Source of the DNA: Marinobacter aromaticivorans
GTDB taxonomy: Bacteria; Pseudomonadota; Gammaproteobacteria; Pseudomonadales; Oleiphilaceae
Assembly (NCBI RefSeq): GCF_002806975.1
Contig: NZ_NIHD01000005.1
Location: forward strand, 62,001-126,000
Direction: 5' to 3'
Length of the DNA stretch: 64,000 bases
This document shows, in pieces, positions 35,614 through 44,910 of this stretch. The notes beneath the pieces are model-generated. The model saw only the letters and a program-made list of their open reading frames with translations. It was not told the origin of the DNA and did not search any database. The first letter of the stretch is position 1. Each line of letters opens with the position of its first letter. The position numbers and the translations under genes are program-made.

Positions 35614-35647
35614 GAAAAATTCCGGGCACAGCGTTAGCCATGCCCGG
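35614..35647 (-). terminator. Intrinsic terminator after the sulfhydrylase gene
   Basis: On the minus strand CCGGGCA pairs with TGCCCGG (35641-35647 with 35622-35628), extended by G-U and G-C pairs to a four-base loop, and is followed by five T. It ends the sulfhydrylase transcript ahead of lipA. Confidence 0.85.
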
Positions 35648-35657
35648 TTGTGGAATA

Positions 35658-36935
35658 TTAGGCCTGTGACTTCTCAAGGGCCTGAGTGATATCAGCCATG
35701 ATGTCGTCCACGTGCTCAATGCCGATAGACAGACGCACCAGATCCTCACTGACCCCCGCATTTTCCAGCTCTTCAGGGCTCAACTGGCGGTGCGTGGTGG
35801 TTGCCGGGTGGCAGGCCAGGGATTTTGCATCGCCTATGTTTACCAGACGGTAGATCATCTCCAGGGCATCAATAAATCTGGCGCCTGCTTCGCGCCCACC
35901 CTTGATGCCGAAGCTCAGAATGCCGGAGGCCTTGCCACCGCAGATCTTGTCGCAGGTGGCCTTGAACGGACTGTTGGGGAGCGCCGCGTAGTTTACCCAT
36001 TCCACAGCAGGGTGGTCCTGCAGGAACTGTGCAACTTTTTCTGCGTTTTCGCAGTGGCGCTCCATGCGCAGGCCTAGCGTTTCCAGGCCCTGCATGATCA
36101 GGAATGAATTGAATGGCGAGAGCGCGGAGCCGGTGTTACGCAGCGGCACAACGCGGCAACGACCGATAAAGGCCGCCGCACCGAGAGCCTCGGTGTAAAC
36201 CACGCCGTGGTATGACGGATCCGGCTCATTCATCATCGGGAACTTTGCGGCGTTGGCTTTCCAGTCGAACTTGCCCGAGTCCACAACGCAACCGGCTATA
36301 GTGGTGCCGTGGCCACCAATGTATTTGGTCAGGGAATGGACCACAATGTCGGCGCCATGTTCAAACGGACGGCAGAGATAGGGAGTTGCCACCGTGTTAT
36401 CCACGATCAGGGGAATGCCGTGCCTGTGGGCGATTTCGGCCCAGCGCGCAATGTCCACCACGTTGCCGGCAGGGTTGCCGATGGATTCGCAGAACAGCGC
36501 GCGAGTCTGGTCATCAATGGCCTTTTCGACCGCATCAAAATCGTCATGGCGAACCATGCGGCACTCAATGCCCTGATTGGGCAGCGAATGAGCGAACAGG
36601 TTGTAGGTGCCGCCATAGAGCTGGCTCGTGCTTACAATGTTGTTGCCCACCCGGCAGATGGTTTGCAGGGCATAGGTGATGGCAGACATGCCGGAAGCAA
36701 CAGCCAGTGCGCCCACGCCACCTTCGAGTGCCGCCATACGCTCTTCAAGCACCGAATTGGTCGGGTTCATGATCCGGGTGTAAATGTTGCCCGCAACCTT
36801 GAGGTCGAACAGGTCCGCACCGTGCTGGGTGTCATCAAACGTGTAAGACGTGGTCTGGTAAATCGGTGTTGTGGCCGCCTTGGTGGTCGGATCGCCTTTG
36901 AAGCCGGCGTGAAGGGCGAGCGTCTCGAATTTCAT
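35658..36935 (-). CDS. metY: O-acetylhomoserine sulfhydrylase
   Basis: A 425-residue PLP enzyme of the Cys/Met metabolism family that converts O-acetylhomoserine and sulfide to homocysteine. The N-terminus [28 protein letters not shown] is characteristic of the O-acetylhomoserine branch. The PLP lysine is in [13 protein letters not shown], and the longer length compared with MetB/MetC (about 380-400) also favours this assignment. It would feed methionine synthesis by direct sulfhydrylation. An inverted repeat lies upstream at 37013-37031. Confidence 0.92.
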   Translation of the reverse strand: MKFETLALHAGFKGDPTTKAATTPIYQTTSYTFDDTQHGADLFDLKVAGNIYTRIMNPTNSVLEERMAALEGGVGALAVASGMSAITYALQTICRVGNNIVSTSQLYGGTYNLFAHSLPNQGIECRMVRHDDFDAVEKAIDDQTRALFCESIGNPAGNVVDIARWAEIAHRHGIPLIVDNTVATPYLCRPFEHGADIVVHSLTKYIGGHGTTIAGCVVDSGKFDWKANAAKFPMMNEPDPSYHGVVYTEALGAAAFIGRCRVVPLRNTGSALSPFNSFLIMQGLETLGLRMERHCENAEKVAQFLQDHPAVEWVNYAALPNSPFKATCDKICGGKASGILSFGIKGGREAGARFIDALEMIYRLVNIGDAKSLACHPATTTHRQLSPEELENAGVSEDLVRLSIGIEHVDDIMADITQALEKSQA

Positions 36936-37012
36936 GTTAACTTCCTTGCGAATGCATGGTTGGTGTTATTCGGTTCGGGCGTCAGTATGCCATATAGATC
37001 TGGCGGGGTTTA

Positions 37013-37031
37013 TAACGGTATGCAATCGTTA
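37013..37031 (-). promoter_or_regulatory. Inverted repeat upstream of metY
   Basis: TAACG and CGTTA separated by nine bases form a 19-base dyad about 80-95 bases upstream of the sulfhydrylase start. It could be an operator for a LysR-type or other dimeric regulator. No riboswitch was recognised in this 208-base gap. Confidence 0.3.
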
Positions 37032-37143
37032 CATGCCTGAACCTCATATGCAGGCCTTGCGAGGCAACAAACCACTGGGAAAGAAAAGTGGGGCTGATTA
37101 TTTCTGGTGTGTTTGTGTTGAATGTTCTGTCCCGGGCAGGTGT

Positions 37144-37578
37144 TCACTGATCGGGTGGGGTTGAGGCATCTGTGTCAGGAAAGATGGTGTCGTAGCACCA
37201 GGTAAACACGAAGGCATACACCAGATAAAACAGTGCAAACGAAATATCCACCAAAAGTGCCTCCAGCAACCCTGTCTCCATCCACCAGGCAATAATCGGA
37301 AGGAAAGCCATCAGCAGCCCCAACTCAAAACTGACTGCGTGCAGGAAGCGGAGTTTGATGGATTTTCGGGTTGAGCCGGTCAGCCGCTTCAGTGTGTGGT
37401 CAAAACCCAGGTTAAAGATGTAGTTCCACACCGTGGCCAGCGAAGCACCAATTAATCCAAGTACCCCGGTTTTTTCAAGAGAGTAACCGAAGGCAAAGGC
37501 CGCAAGGGGAACGGAAATCAGCAGCCCGATAACTTCAAAGGAAACCGCCTGCCGGATTCTGTCGCCGGTGGTTCTCAT
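37144..37578 (-). CDS. PACE-family multidrug efflux transporter
   Basis: A 144-residue membrane protein with four spans arranged as two related pairs, the bacterial transmembrane pair layout of AceI-type proteins. The first pair begins RIRQAVSFEVIGLL, with the conserved Glu (about residue 15) that couples drug export to protons; the second begins LRFLHAVSFELGLL. WNYIFNLGFDHTLKR between the pairs is also typical. Family members export biguanides, acriflavine or short-chain diamines; the substrate here is unknown. It stands alone, with about 200 bases before metY downstream. Confidence 0.88.
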   Translation of the reverse strand: MRTTGDRIRQAVSFEVIGLLISVPLAAFAFGYSLEKTGVLGLIGASLATVWNYIFNLGFDHTLKRLTGSTRKSIKLRFLHAVSFELGLLMAFLPIIAWWMETGLLEALLVDISFALFYLVYAFVFTWCYDTIFPDTDASTPPDQ

Positions 37579-37629
37579 CAGAATGGCTCCGCAAGGGTGC
37601 GGCGTGTTGTATTTTCAGCGCCGGAAAAG

Positions 37630-37662
37630 AAAAAAGGCCGCGACCTGAGTCGCGACCTTTTT
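37630..37662 (-). terminator. Intrinsic terminator after tRNA-Met
   Basis: AAAAAGG and CCTTTTT flank an inner GCGAC/GTCGC stem with a four-base loop. On the minus strand it lies 8 bases beyond the CCA end of tRNA-Met and ends in a T run. Confidence 0.85.
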
Positions 37663-37669
37663 CGAATAC

Positions 37670-37746
37670 TGGTAGCAAGGGGCGGAATCGAACCGCCGAC
37701 CCCGGCATTATGAGTGCCGTGCTCTAACCAGCTGAGCTACCTTGCC
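37670..37746 (-). tRNA. tRNA-Met (anticodon CAT, elongator type)
   Basis: The 77-base minus-strand sequence folds as a standard tRNA with CCA encoded. The anticodon stem CGGCA/TGCCG encloses CTCATAA, giving CAT. The acceptor stem GGCAAGG pairs with CCTTGCT (first pair G-U), so it lacks the unpaired first position of initiator tRNA, and TTAGAGCAC plus GGGGTC match elongator tRNA-Met. A CAT tRNA that is modified to read ATA (tRNA-Ile2) cannot be fully excluded. Confidence 0.93.
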
Positions 37747-37773
37747 ATCGCTTCACCAGAGGAAGCGGCGCGT

Positions 37774-37802
37774 ATCTTATGTACGGAGGGCGAAAGTGTC
37801 AA
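37774..37802 (-). promoter_or_regulatory. Sigma70 promoter for tRNA-Met
   Basis: On the minus strand TTGACA (37797-37802), a 17-base spacer and TAAGAT (37774-37779) form a near-consensus promoter. The discriminator ACGCGCCGC is GC-rich, as in stringently controlled promoters. The tRNA starts about 27 bases after the -10. Confidence 0.8.
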
Positions 37803-37857
37803 GGGTTGAGCGGTAAATCATTTTCAGAAGTTGCATAAAAGCACTGCTTGCCCCGTC

Positions 37858-38337
37858 TTATTCAATGAGAGACGTGTCGAAGCCTTTTGAGTCGCCATCT
37901 GTATCGATTGCGTCGCGCAACAGATCGGATAACCGGATCACGCCCAGCAAGCGGTGATGTTCATCGACAACCGGGATGTCTTCAACGCGACGCTCCACAT
38001 GCTGCTGGAACAGGTCATGCTTATGCAGGATGTCGTCAATATCCTCGTCAACGCCGGCGCACATCACTTGATCGTCCATATGATCGGCTACCGTGCCCAG
38101 CGTGATCCGCTCGATCAGTTCACGCAGACTGAGTGTAGGTCGCAACTCGGCCAGCAGCAGGGTAGCCACATGCCAGAAACCCAGGTGCCCGCATACTTGC
38201 CCTTCGGCGTTGAGAACAAAGAGGTCGCGCCCAGCAGGGTCGTCCAGCAACAGCCGGGCAGCATCCTGAAGGCTGGATTCGCCAGAAACGGTCAATGCCT
38301 TGGCCGGATGGGTGTTGAGCCATTCGCTGATCTTCAT
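37858..38337 (-). CDS. CBS-domain protein coupled to antiporter
   Basis: A 159-residue cytosolic protein made of two CBS domains: one near residues 10-75 (LTVSGESSLQDAARLLLDD...DLFVLNAEGQVCGHL) and one near 85-150 (DDQVMCAGVDEDIDDILHKHDLFQQHVERRVEDIPVVDEHHRLLGVIRLSDLL). CBS pairs bind adenine nucleotides and often gate transporters. Its ATG overlaps the stop of the cation/proton antiporter gene (ATGA), so it is likely a nucleotide-responsive regulatory subunit for that transporter; this link is inferred from the coupling. Confidence 0.85.
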   Translation of the reverse strand: MKISEWLNTHPAKALTVSGESSLQDAARLLLDDPAGRDLFVLNAEGQVCGHLGFWHVATLLLAELRPTLSLRELIERITLGTVADHMDDQVMCAGVDEDIDDILHKHDLFQQHVERRVEDIPVVDEHHRLLGVIRLSDLLRDAIDTDGDSKGFDTSLIE

Positions 38338-39545
38338 GTGGCCTCCTTCGTCCTGGTGGTTTTTACAGCCATGCCGAGTTCACCGGCCCGCGACAGCCCG
38401 AAGCGTGTGGCCACTGCACCTAAGGTTTCGGTCAGCAGTGTGGTGGCGGTGACGATATTAACGATCAGTAGCGCGGAAGCCTCAAGACTTGGCACTCCTG
38501 TTAGCATAAGTGCCATACCAATGGCCACGCCACCCTGAGGAAGCATGATCAGGCCCACATTGTGGCTGATCACCCGTGGGGCACCGGCAATTTTCGCGCC
38601 GATCATCGCGCCGGCAATTTGTCCGCCCGCTCTGAGCAGAAAGTACAGCACAATCAGCCCGGCGTGGCTGAGCACCACCGCAGGCATGAAGTGCAGGCCG
38701 GCGAGGGTGAAGAACAGCACAAATACTACTTCCTGAAGCTGCTCAAGCGGTCGAAACCAAGGCTCGGAATGGGCGCCAGCGAACAGTCGAGTGGAGAAGC
38801 CAAGCGCCATCGCGGCCAGCAAGGGTGAAAAGTGCCAGGCTTCAGCCAGCCCGCTGAGCAGGATGATTGCGCCCAGTAAGGCTACCAGCTTTAACTCCTG
38901 CTCTGGCAGGTAACGGGCGCAACGCTCTAACACATAGCCACCCCCCATCCCCAGGCCGATTGCCGCAACGATTTCCCATATGATCACAGGAATCGCCGCG
39001 GCAAAGCCGGTGCTTTCAATGGCTGCCAGCACCAGAGAAAAAATCACCAGCGCCAGCGCATCGTCAAGCGCGACCATGGCCAGCAATGCGGTGGTGAGTG
39101 GGCCACGGGCCCGGTATTGGTGAATAATAGCCATAATGGCGCCGGGAGCGGTGGTGGTGGCAATCGCGGCAAGCACCAGGGCCAGTGTCCAGGCGGGCAC
39201 CTCGGCTATGGTTGTGCCCAATAACGTAAAGCCCACCAGCACCGCCAGAAAGCTACCGCCGACCTTGCCCAGTGTGGCGCTGACGATCATCCAGCCTAGT
39301 TGGCGCAGCTGCGAGACGGTGGCGGCCCCGCCGATCAGATAAGCGATGATTCCCAGGGTGACAGCAACAATCGACTGGGTCCATTCGGTAGTTTCAGCAC
39401 CCAGAAAGCTTCCCAGAAAATCGGGCGCAAACAGTATGCCGGCCAATATGTAACCCACCACCCGGGGAACGTGAAAGAGGGCACTGCCCAGTGCGCCGAG
39501 CGTCAGCCCGGAGATCATCAGCAAACCGATCAGCAGGATTTCCAC
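38334..39545 (-). CDS. Cation:proton antiporter (CPA family)
   Basis: A 403-residue polytopic membrane protein with about 12 spans. I start it at the GTG at 39543-39545, which has GGAG five bases upstream; a longer frame back to 39722 adds a non-membrane leader and enters the opposite gene's promoter region. VPRVVGYILAGILFAPDFLG and the ALDDALALVIFSLVL segment with paired aspartates are typical of CPA2/CPA1 exchangers. The ion could be Na+ or K+. No TrkA-N domain is attached; the following CBS gene may supply the regulatory input. Confidence 0.87.
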   Translation of the reverse strand: MEILLIGLLMISGLTLGALGSALFHVPRVVGYILAGILFAPDFLGSFLGAETTEWTQSIVAVTLGIIAYLIGGAATVSQLRQLGWMIVSATLGKVGGSFLAVLVGFTLLGTTIAEVPAWTLALVLAAIATTTAPGAIMAIIHQYRARGPLTTALLAMVALDDALALVIFSLVLAAIESTGFAAAIPVIIWEIVAAIGLGMGGGYVLERCARYLPEQELKLVALLGAIILLSGLAEAWHFSPLLAAMALGFSTRLFAGAHSEPWFRPLEQLQEVVFVLFFTLAGLHFMPAVVLSHAGLIVLYFLLRAGGQIAGAMIGAKIAGAPRVISHNVGLIMLPQGGVAIGMALMLTGVPSLEASALLIVNIVTATTLLTETLGAVATRFGLSRAGELGMAVKTTRTKEAT

Positions 39546-39699
39546 GTATTCTCCATCATGTTCGCCGTGAGCCGGTGATCGGCAAGTTCGCGCATATGTT
39601 GGTGAGTGTACCACTCCGCTGAGAACGATGAGTGCCAGACATGATGTCAGGTGTTTGCTGACGAGCCACACGGCGACTTTTTGCGTTAGACTGTTGCTT

Positions 39700-40233
39700 A
39701 TGACTACAAAATTACGCGCCATTCATGGTGATATTACGTCTTTGAATGTTGATGCCATCGTGAACGCGGCGAATTCGTCGCTGCTTGGTGGCGGCGGGGT
39801 GGATGGAGCCATTCATCGTGCGGCAGGCCCGGAGCTCCGGCAAGAATGCCAGCGCCTTCAGGGATGTAATACGGGCGAAGCCAGGATCACCGGAGGTTAC
39901 CGCCTGCCGGCAAAGCATGTGATCCACACGGTTGGCCCTGTCTGGAATGGTGGTGCGGACAGGGAGGCCGAGTTACTGGCCTCCTGCTACCGCGAGAGCC
40001 TGCGGCTGGCGGTCAGTGCAGGTTTACGCTCAATAGCCTTCCCGTGTATCAGTACCGGAATTTATGGCTTCCCGGCTGAACCTGCAGCGCGCATTGCCGT
40101 GCAGACAGTGCAGGAATTTGTAGCTTCCGCGCCGGAACTCGAAGAAGTGGTGTTTTGCTGTTTTTCAGACGAAGATCTGAGGTTGTACCAGCACGCACTT
40201 GGAGAGCAGATAGTTCGAGGTGAGGGAAAGTAA
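39700..40233 (+). CDS. Macro-domain ADP-ribose hydrolase (YmdB-like)
   Basis: A 177-residue stand-alone macro domain. The ligand loops are intact: [26 protein letters not shown] (about residues 17-42) and [12 protein letters not shown] (about 112-123). Such proteins remove acetate from O-acetyl-ADP-ribose or ADP-ribose from proteins. The start is the ATG at 39700, without a strong ribosome-binding site; the frame is open to 39628. It diverges from the antiporter operon and stands alone. Confidence 0.92.
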   Translation: MTTKLRAIHGDITSLNVDAIVNAANSSLLGGGGVDGAIHRAAGPELRQECQRLQGCNTGEARITGGYRLPAKHVIHTVGPVWNGGADREAELLASCYRESLRLAVSAGLRSIAFPCISTGIYGFPAEPAARIAVQTVQEFVASAPELEEVVFCCFSDEDLRLYQHALGEQIVRGEGK

Positions 40234-40244
40234 ACAGGGAGATA

Positions 40245-40268
40245 CCTGCCAAACAGAAGCTTGGCAGG
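40245..40268. terminator. Hairpin between converging macro-domain and ychF genes
   Basis: CCTGCCAA (40245-40252) pairs with TTGGCAGG (40261-40268) around an eight-base loop. There is no T run on either side, so termination is possible but not assured. Confidence 0.45.
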
Positions 40269-40290
40269 CCTCCATTGAGGGCTGTGTGAA

Positions 40291-41382
40291 TTAAACGTTA
40301 AACCGGAAATGGATCACGTCGCCGTCTTTTACGATGTAGTCCTTGCCTTCCAGGCGCCATTTACCCGCTTCCTTGGCGCCTGCTTCGCCCTTGTACTGCA
40401 CGAAATCCTCGTAACTTATAACTTCGGCACGGATGAAGCCGCGCTCGAAGTCAGTATGGATAACGGCGGCCGCTTGCGGGGCTGTTGCACCGATTTTGAC
40501 TGTCCACGCCCGCACTTCTTTTACCCCGGCTGTGAAATAGGTCTGCAAACCCAGCAGGCTGTAACCGGCGCGGATAACCCGGTCAAGGCCGGGCTCTTCC
40601 ATGCCCATCTCTTCCAGGAACATGCTTTTTTCGTCGTCTTCCAGTTCCGAGATTTCCGCTTCTATCTTGTTGCAGATCGGCACCACTACAGCATTTTCTT
40701 CGGCTGCGATTTCGTGCACTTTGTCCAGGTAAGGATTGTTCTCGAAGCCGTCTTCCGCCACGTTGGCAATGAACATGGTGGGTTTGATGGTGAGCAGGCA
40801 CAGTTCGCGAATCAGCAGAAGTTCATCTTTATCCAGCCCCATGCTGCGAACCGGCTTGCCTTCATTGAGTACCGGCAAGATCCGCTCAAAGAGTTCCAGT
40901 TGCGCCTTGGCCTCTTTATCGCCGCTTTTTGCCACACGCTGCACCCGCTTGATGGCCTTCTCGACGGTCTCCATATCGGCCAGCGCAAGTTCGGTGTTGA
41001 TTACTTCGATATCTGCAGCGGGGTCTACCTTGTTGGCTACGTGAATCACGTTGCCGTCGTCGAAACAGCGCACAACATGGGCGATGGCTTCGGTTTGGCG
41101 AATGTTGGCGAGAAACTGGTTACCCAGCCCTTCACCCTTGGAGGCGCCTGCTACCAGGCCGGCGATATCCACAAACTCCATGGTGGTGGGAACGACTCTC
41201 TCGGGCTTTACGATTTCGGCGAGCTTGTTAAGGCGAGGGTCCGGCATGGCAACCACACCTGCGTTAGGCTCGATGGTGCAGAACGGGAAGTTTTCCGCGC
41301 CAATGCCTGCTTTGGTCAGTGCGTTGAACAGGGTGGATTTGCCGACGTTGGGAAGGCCGACGATGCCGCAGTTAAAACCCAT
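40291..41382 (-). CDS. ychF: Redox/ribosome-associated ATPase YchF
   Basis: A 363-residue Obg-family P-loop protein that prefers ATP and associates with the 70S ribosome; it affects oxidative-stress responses. The G1 loop is [12 protein letters not shown] (about residues 8-19), followed by [16 protein letters not shown] and [20 protein letters not shown]; the C-terminal TGS domain ends in [15 protein letters not shown]. Length is identical to E. coli YchF (363). It is the last gene of the rplY-pth-ychF group. Confidence 0.97.
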   Translation of the reverse strand: MGFNCGIVGLPNVGKSTLFNALTKAGIGAENFPFCTIEPNAGVVAMPDPRLNKLAEIVKPERVVPTTMEFVDIAGLVAGASKGEGLGNQFLANIRQTEAIAHVVRCFDDGNVIHVANKVDPAADIEVINTELALADMETVEKAIKRVQRVAKSGDKEAKAQLELFERILPVLNEGKPVRSMGLDKDELLLIRELCLLTIKPTMFIANVAEDGFENNPYLDKVHEIAAEENAVVVPICNKIEAEISELEDDEKSMFLEEMGMEEPGLDRVIRAGYSLLGLQTYFTAGVKEVRAWTVKIGATAPQAAAVIHTDFERGFIRAEVISYEDFVQYKGEAGAKEAGKWRLEGKDYIVKDGDVIHFRFNV

Positions 41383-41494
41383 GGAATGCCTCTGCTGATA
41401 CGAAAATTTGGCCGGATTATACCGGTGTACGGCACAGTGTGCGAGTAAGGGATATCAGGGGTGGTGCTTTGGCGCGGAGCCTGATCCTGCAGGC

Positions 41495-42088
41495 TCAGGC
41501 GGGGGTGGGCTTGAAGCTGTGCAAGCGGTTCATGGCGGCGGCAAGATTGCCGGAAGCCGCATCGGGCAGAACCCGCATGATTTCATCGAATACCGCTTTG
41601 AGATCCTCTGCTTCACGCTTGCCGAGACGACCGAGTACGTAGCCGGTGACCTTGCGGCTGTCACCGGGGTGTCCTATGCCAATGCGCAGTCTCTGGAATT
41701 CGTTGGTGCCCAGATGGGCGATCGAGTCTCTCAGGCCATTATGCCCACCGTGCCCTCCGCCTTTTTTGAGCTTGGCGGTGCCGGGTGGAAGATCGAGGTC
41801 GTCGTGGGCGATCAGTATCTGGCTGGGAGGGATTTTGAAAAAGTCTGCAAGGGCTTTCACGGAAAGGCCGCTGCGATTCATGAAAGTGGCAGGGTTCAGC
41901 AGGTGAAGGTCAAGGCCTTGCCACTGAATGCGGGCGTAGTGCCCATGATACTTCTTTTCGGGGCGGAGCGACTGGCCCGCTTCGCGGGCCAGTGCTTCGA
42001 CGAAGAGGGCACCGGCATTATGACGGGTATTCTCGTAGTCGGCCCCGGGATTACCCAGCCCAACCACCATGACAATATCCTGTGCCAT
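41495..42088 (-). CDS. pth: Peptidyl-tRNA hydrolase
   Basis: Releases tRNA from peptidyl-tRNA dropped by ribosomes. The 197-residue product has [18 protein letters not shown] with the catalytic His, then [16 protein letters not shown] and [20 protein letters not shown], all classical Pth motifs. It lies 21 bases after rplY, and ychF follows after about 110 bases. A small hairpin (41477-41496) covers its stop codon. Confidence 0.97.
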   Translation of the reverse strand: MAQDIVMVVGLGNPGADYENTRHNAGALFVEALAREAGQSLRPEKKYHGHYARIQWQGLDLHLLNPATFMNRSGLSVKALADFFKIPPSQILIAHDDLDLPPGTAKLKKGGGHGGHNGLRDSIAHLGTNEFQRLRIGIGHPGDSRKVTGYVLGRLGKREAEDLKAVFDEIMRVLPDAASGNLAAAMNRLHSFKPTPA

Positions 42089-42109
42089 CTGCCAGTACCT
42101 CCGGAGTGA

Positions 42110-42763
42110 TTACTCCTTGCTTTCGCCTTCTTCGCCTTCTTCGCCTTCAGCGTCGTCTTCGGCTTCGTCAGCTTTCGCGCCTTTCGGTTTGTGCACAGAC
42201 ACAACAGCCTGGTCGTGCTCAACGCCGTGCTGCAGGGCCGGAATACGAACGCCCTCGGGCAGCTTCAGGTCGCTCATGTGCACAACCTGGTCCATCTCGA
42301 CATCGGTCATGTCGATTTCGATGAACTCTGGCAGGTCTTTTGGCAGACACGCTACTTCAACTTCCGTCATCAGGCGGAAAGCAACACCGCCGTAGGTCTT
42401 GATGGCCGGCGCTGTATCTTCGTTTTTCAGGTGCAGCGGAACGTGAACCAGAATTTCCTGGTCTTTCTCAACGCGCTGGAAGTCGGCATGAGTCAGCAAC
42501 AGCTTGTACGGGTGCCGCTGCAGATCCTTGATGATTACACTCTCTTTCTTGCCATTCAGATCAATGGTCAGAATGTGAGAGAAGAAGGCTTCGTTTTCCA
42601 GAGCCTTTTTCAGCTCGTTGTGCCAGATGGAAATCGGAGTGGCTTCTTTACCGGCACCATAAATGATGGCCGGAATTTTACGTTCTTCGCGACGCAGGCG
42701 GCGGCTCGCACCTCTCCCCTTGTCGTCACGAGGAAATGCTTCAATAACAAAGTCCTGAGACAT
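42110..42763 (-). CDS. rplY: Ribosomal protein L25 (Ctc form)
   Basis: A 217-residue protein combining the 5S-rRNA-binding L25 domain with the C-terminal TL5/Ctc beta domain. The start at 42763 (MSQDFVIEAFPRDDKGRGASRRLR) has GAGG upstream on the minus strand; a frame from 42784 is less likely. The tail is acidic (EAEDDAEGEEGEEGESKE), encoded by three tandem nine-base units near 42120-42147. The Ctc form is induced by stress in some bacteria. A pair of terminators upstream suggests its own promoter. Confidence 0.95.
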   Translation of the reverse strand: MSQDFVIEAFPRDDKGRGASRRLRREERKIPAIIYGAGKEATPISIWHNELKKALENEAFFSHILTIDLNGKKESVIIKDLQRHPYKLLLTHADFQRVEKDQEILVHVPLHLKNEDTAPAIKTYGGVAFRLMTEVEVACLPKDLPEFIEIDMTDVEMDQVVHMSDLKLPEGVRIPALQHGVEHDQAVVSVHKPKGAKADEAEDDAEGEEGEEGESKE

Positions 42764-42825
42764 GGTTTGTACCTCAATCGTCACCTGAACTGCCCGCGAC
42801 CAGGCGTTGGGACAGGTGATGTTTT

Positions 42826-42848
42826 CGAAAAGCCGGATATTTCCGGCT
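42826..42848 (-). terminator. Second terminator between prs and rplY
   Basis: On the minus strand AGCCGGA pairs with TCCGGCT (42842-42848 with 42831-42837) around a four-base loop and is followed by TTTT. It sits a few bases beyond the larger hairpin and forms a tandem terminator with it. Confidence 0.75.
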
Positions 42849-42852
42849 GACT

Positions 42853-42886
42853 AAAAGAGTCGGGAGCCTGTAGGGGCTCCCGACTC
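42853..42886 (-). terminator. First terminator after prs
   Basis: A perfect 12-base stem (GAGTCGGGAGCC at 42857-42868 with its complement at 42875-42886), six-base loop, and TTTT on the minus side. It lies about 65 bases after the prs stop. Confidence 0.9.
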
Positions 42887-42949
42887 GATAACTTATTGAT
42901 GACCTTCAGTAACCTGCTGTTTTTCTGAAAAAATCAGCCCGGGGCTTGC

Positions 42950-43900
42950 TCAGGCATTTTCAAACAGGGCACTGATGGACTCTTCATTGCTCACGCGGCG
43001 AATAGATTCCGCAAGCAGCCCGGCCATACTAAGGGGGCGGATTCTAGCACAGTTTTTAGCTTTTTCACCCAGTGGGATGGTGTCACATACAACGAGTTCA
43101 TCCAGATCCGAGGCGTTGATGTTCTCAATCGCAGGGCCGGAGAGTACCGGGTGGGTGATATAAGCCACCACACGGGTTGCACCGCGCTCTTTCAGGGCAT
43201 TTGCAGCCTTGCACAAGGTGCCTGCGGTATCGACAATGTCATCCACAAGGATGCAGGTCTTGTCTGCAACATCACCGATAATGTGCATAACCTGGGATAC
43301 GTTGGCCTTGGGGCGACGCTTGTCAATGATGGCCAGGTCGGCATCATCCAGTCGCTTGGCAACGGCGCGGGCGCGCACAACGCCGCCAACATCCGGAGAA
43401 ACCACAACAAAATTCTCAAACCGCTGCTTTTCAATGTCATCAAGCAGAACGGGTGTCGCGTAGATGTTATCTACCGGCACATCGAAAAAGCCCTGAATCT
43501 GGTCAGCGTGCAGATCTACTGTCAATACACGATCCACGCCAATACTGGAGATCATGTCTGCAACAACTTTGGCGCTGATGGCAACACGGCTGGAACGTAC
43601 CCGGCGATCCTGACGTGCATACCCGTAATAAGGGATGACTGCCGTGATGCGTGATGCAGAGGCGCGGCGCAAGGCGTCGGCCATCATGATCAGTTCCATC
43701 AGGTTGTCGTTGGTTGGGTAGCACGTGGGCTGAATGATGAATACATCGTGGCCACGTACATTTTCGTTGATCTCGACGGTCGTTTCGCCATCGCTGAAGC
43801 AGCCTACAGTAGCTTGTCCCATGGGAATGTGGAGTTTTTTGGCAATAGCGTGGGAAAGCTCGGGGTTGGCATTGCCAGAGAAAATCATCAGTTTGGACAC
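42950..43900 (-). CDS. prs: Ribose-phosphate pyrophosphokinase
   Basis: Makes PRPP from ribose 5-phosphate and ATP for nucleotide, His, Trp and NAD synthesis. I use the GTG at 43898-43900 (then [14 protein letters not shown]), with AAGGA upstream, giving 316 residues like E. coli Prs (315). The frame stays open to 44050, but that extension reads through tRNA-Gln. Motifs include [21 protein letters not shown] and the PRPP loop [14 protein letters not shown]. It is part of the lolB-ispE-tRNA-Gln-prs run common in pseudomonads. Confidence 0.96.
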   Translation of the reverse strand: MSKLMIFSGNANPELSHAIAKKLHIPMGQATVGCFSDGETTVEINENVRGHDVFIIQPTCYPTNDNLMELIMMADALRRASASRITAVIPYYGYARQDRRVRSSRVAISAKVVADMISSIGVDRVLTVDLHADQIQGFFDVPVDNIYATPVLLDDIEKQRFENFVVVSPDVGGVVRARAVAKRLDDADLAIIDKRRPKANVSQVMHIIGDVADKTCILVDDIVDTAGTLCKAANALKERGATRVVAYITHPVLSGPAIENINASDLDELVVCDTIPLGEKAKNCARIRPLSMAGLLAESIRRVSNEESISALFENA

Positions 43901-43952
43901 GACGGCATCCTTCTCGTTTTCGGAGGTTGAGTCAGAAGAAGCGGGAGAAAGG

Positions 43953-44027
43953 TGGCTGGGGTGGCAGGATTCGAACCTGCGCATGACGGGATCAAAACCC
44001 GTTGCCTTACCACTTGGCGACACCCCA
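43953..44027 (-). tRNA. tRNA-Gln (anticodon TTG)
   Basis: A 75-base minus-strand sequence with acceptor TGGGGTG/CACCCCA, discriminator G and encoded CCA. The anticodon stem ACGGG/CCCGT encloses TTTTGAT, giving TTG. The weak U1-A72 pair and G73 are normal identity elements for GlnRS. It sits between ispE (ends 19 bases upstream) and prs (starts 52 bases downstream), so it is probably cut out of the operon transcript. Confidence 0.96.
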
Positions 44028-44046
44028 GTATCGTGCTTTTTTGGCA

Positions 44047-44910
44047 TCATTCCAGCTCAGTCAGCTTTTGGTGAAGAGGCGATACGTTCACCCCTTTAGC
44101 TACGAACCCGGTGATGCCGGAGGGTTTGCTTTCCCAGATGATCCGGGCTGCGGATTCTGTCGGGAAACGTCCAAATATGCAAGCCCCGGTTCCGGTTAAT
44201 CTTGCAGGTCCGAATTGTGTGAGCCATTCCATGCTCTCTCTGACTTCAGGGTACAGTCTTTTGACCACACCTTCACAGTCGTTTCGGTACCTCGAGGCGT
44301 CTCCCTCAAAAGCGGGCGCTATTTTGATTCTCGGGGTGTCCCTTGTCAACCCTTGCTCTGAAAATATCTTTGCGGTGTTGATGTGGCAGTCCGGTTTCAG
44401 AACCACAAACCAGTCCTCCGGCGGGAAAGCGGGGGTTAGTTTCTCTCCGATTCCCTCGCCAAAAGCGGCATGGCCGCGCACGAAAACCGGTACATCGGCG
44501 CCCAGCGCCAGTCCGATTTCTGCCAGCTCGTCATAATCCAGCCCCAGCCGCCAAAGATGGTTTAGCCCCAGCAGGGTGGTGGCGGCATTGGAACTGCCGC
44601 CGCCTAGCCCACCGCCCATGGGCAGGCGTTTGTTAATGCCGATGCTCACGCCGGGTAGCTCGTGTCGTGCCCTGGCAACCAGAGCACGGGCTGCGCGGAG
44701 AATCAGGTTGTCGTCGTCCGGAACACCGGCTACGGGGTTTTCCAGGTGGATCCCGGGCTGTTCCGGCGTCAGGCTCAGCGTAATGTCATCGCCATAATCA
44801 AGAAACTGAAACAGTGTCTGGAGCTCATGGTAACCGTCCGGGCGCCGGCCTACGATGTGCAGAAAGAGATTCAGTTTGGCAGGCGAGGGTAGTGTAATCG
44901 ATGTTGTCAC
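44047..44910 (-). CDS. ispE: 4-diphosphocytidyl-2-C-methyl-D-erythritol kinase
   Basis: A 287-residue GHMP kinase of the MEP isoprenoid pathway. The ATP-binding signature is [21 protein letters not shown] (about residues 90-110); [27 protein letters not shown] at the N-terminus and the [10 protein letters not shown] near the C-terminus are family motifs. Its start overlaps the lolB stop by four bases. It supplies precursors for undecaprenyl phosphate and quinones. Confidence 0.96.
   Translation of the reverse strand: MTTSITLPSPAKLNLFLHIVGRRPDGYHELQTLFQFLDYGDDITLSLTPEQPGIHLENPVAGVPDDDNLILRAARALVARARHELPGVSIGINKRLPMGGGLGGGSSNAATTLLGLNHLWRLGLDYDELAEIGLALGADVPVFVRGHAAFGEGIGEKLTPAFPPEDWFVVLKPDCHINTAKIFSEQGLTRDTPRIKIAPAFEGDASRYRNDCEGVVKRLYPEVRESMEWLTQFGPARLTGTGACIFGRFPTESAARIIWESKPSGITGFVAKGVNVSPLHQKLTELE

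Noticed and set aside
40309-41448. Plus-strand frame of 379 codons opposite ychF
   Set aside because: YchF is certain from its motifs and full length; the opposite frame shows no domain.
42120-42147. Tandem nine-base repeats at the rplY 3' end as a phase-variable tract
   Set aside because: Unit length is a multiple of three and encodes an acidic tail common in this protein family; changes would not shift the frame.
43901-44050. N-terminal extension of Prs
   Set aside because: It translates tRNA-Gln; starting at 43900 gives the normal Prs length.
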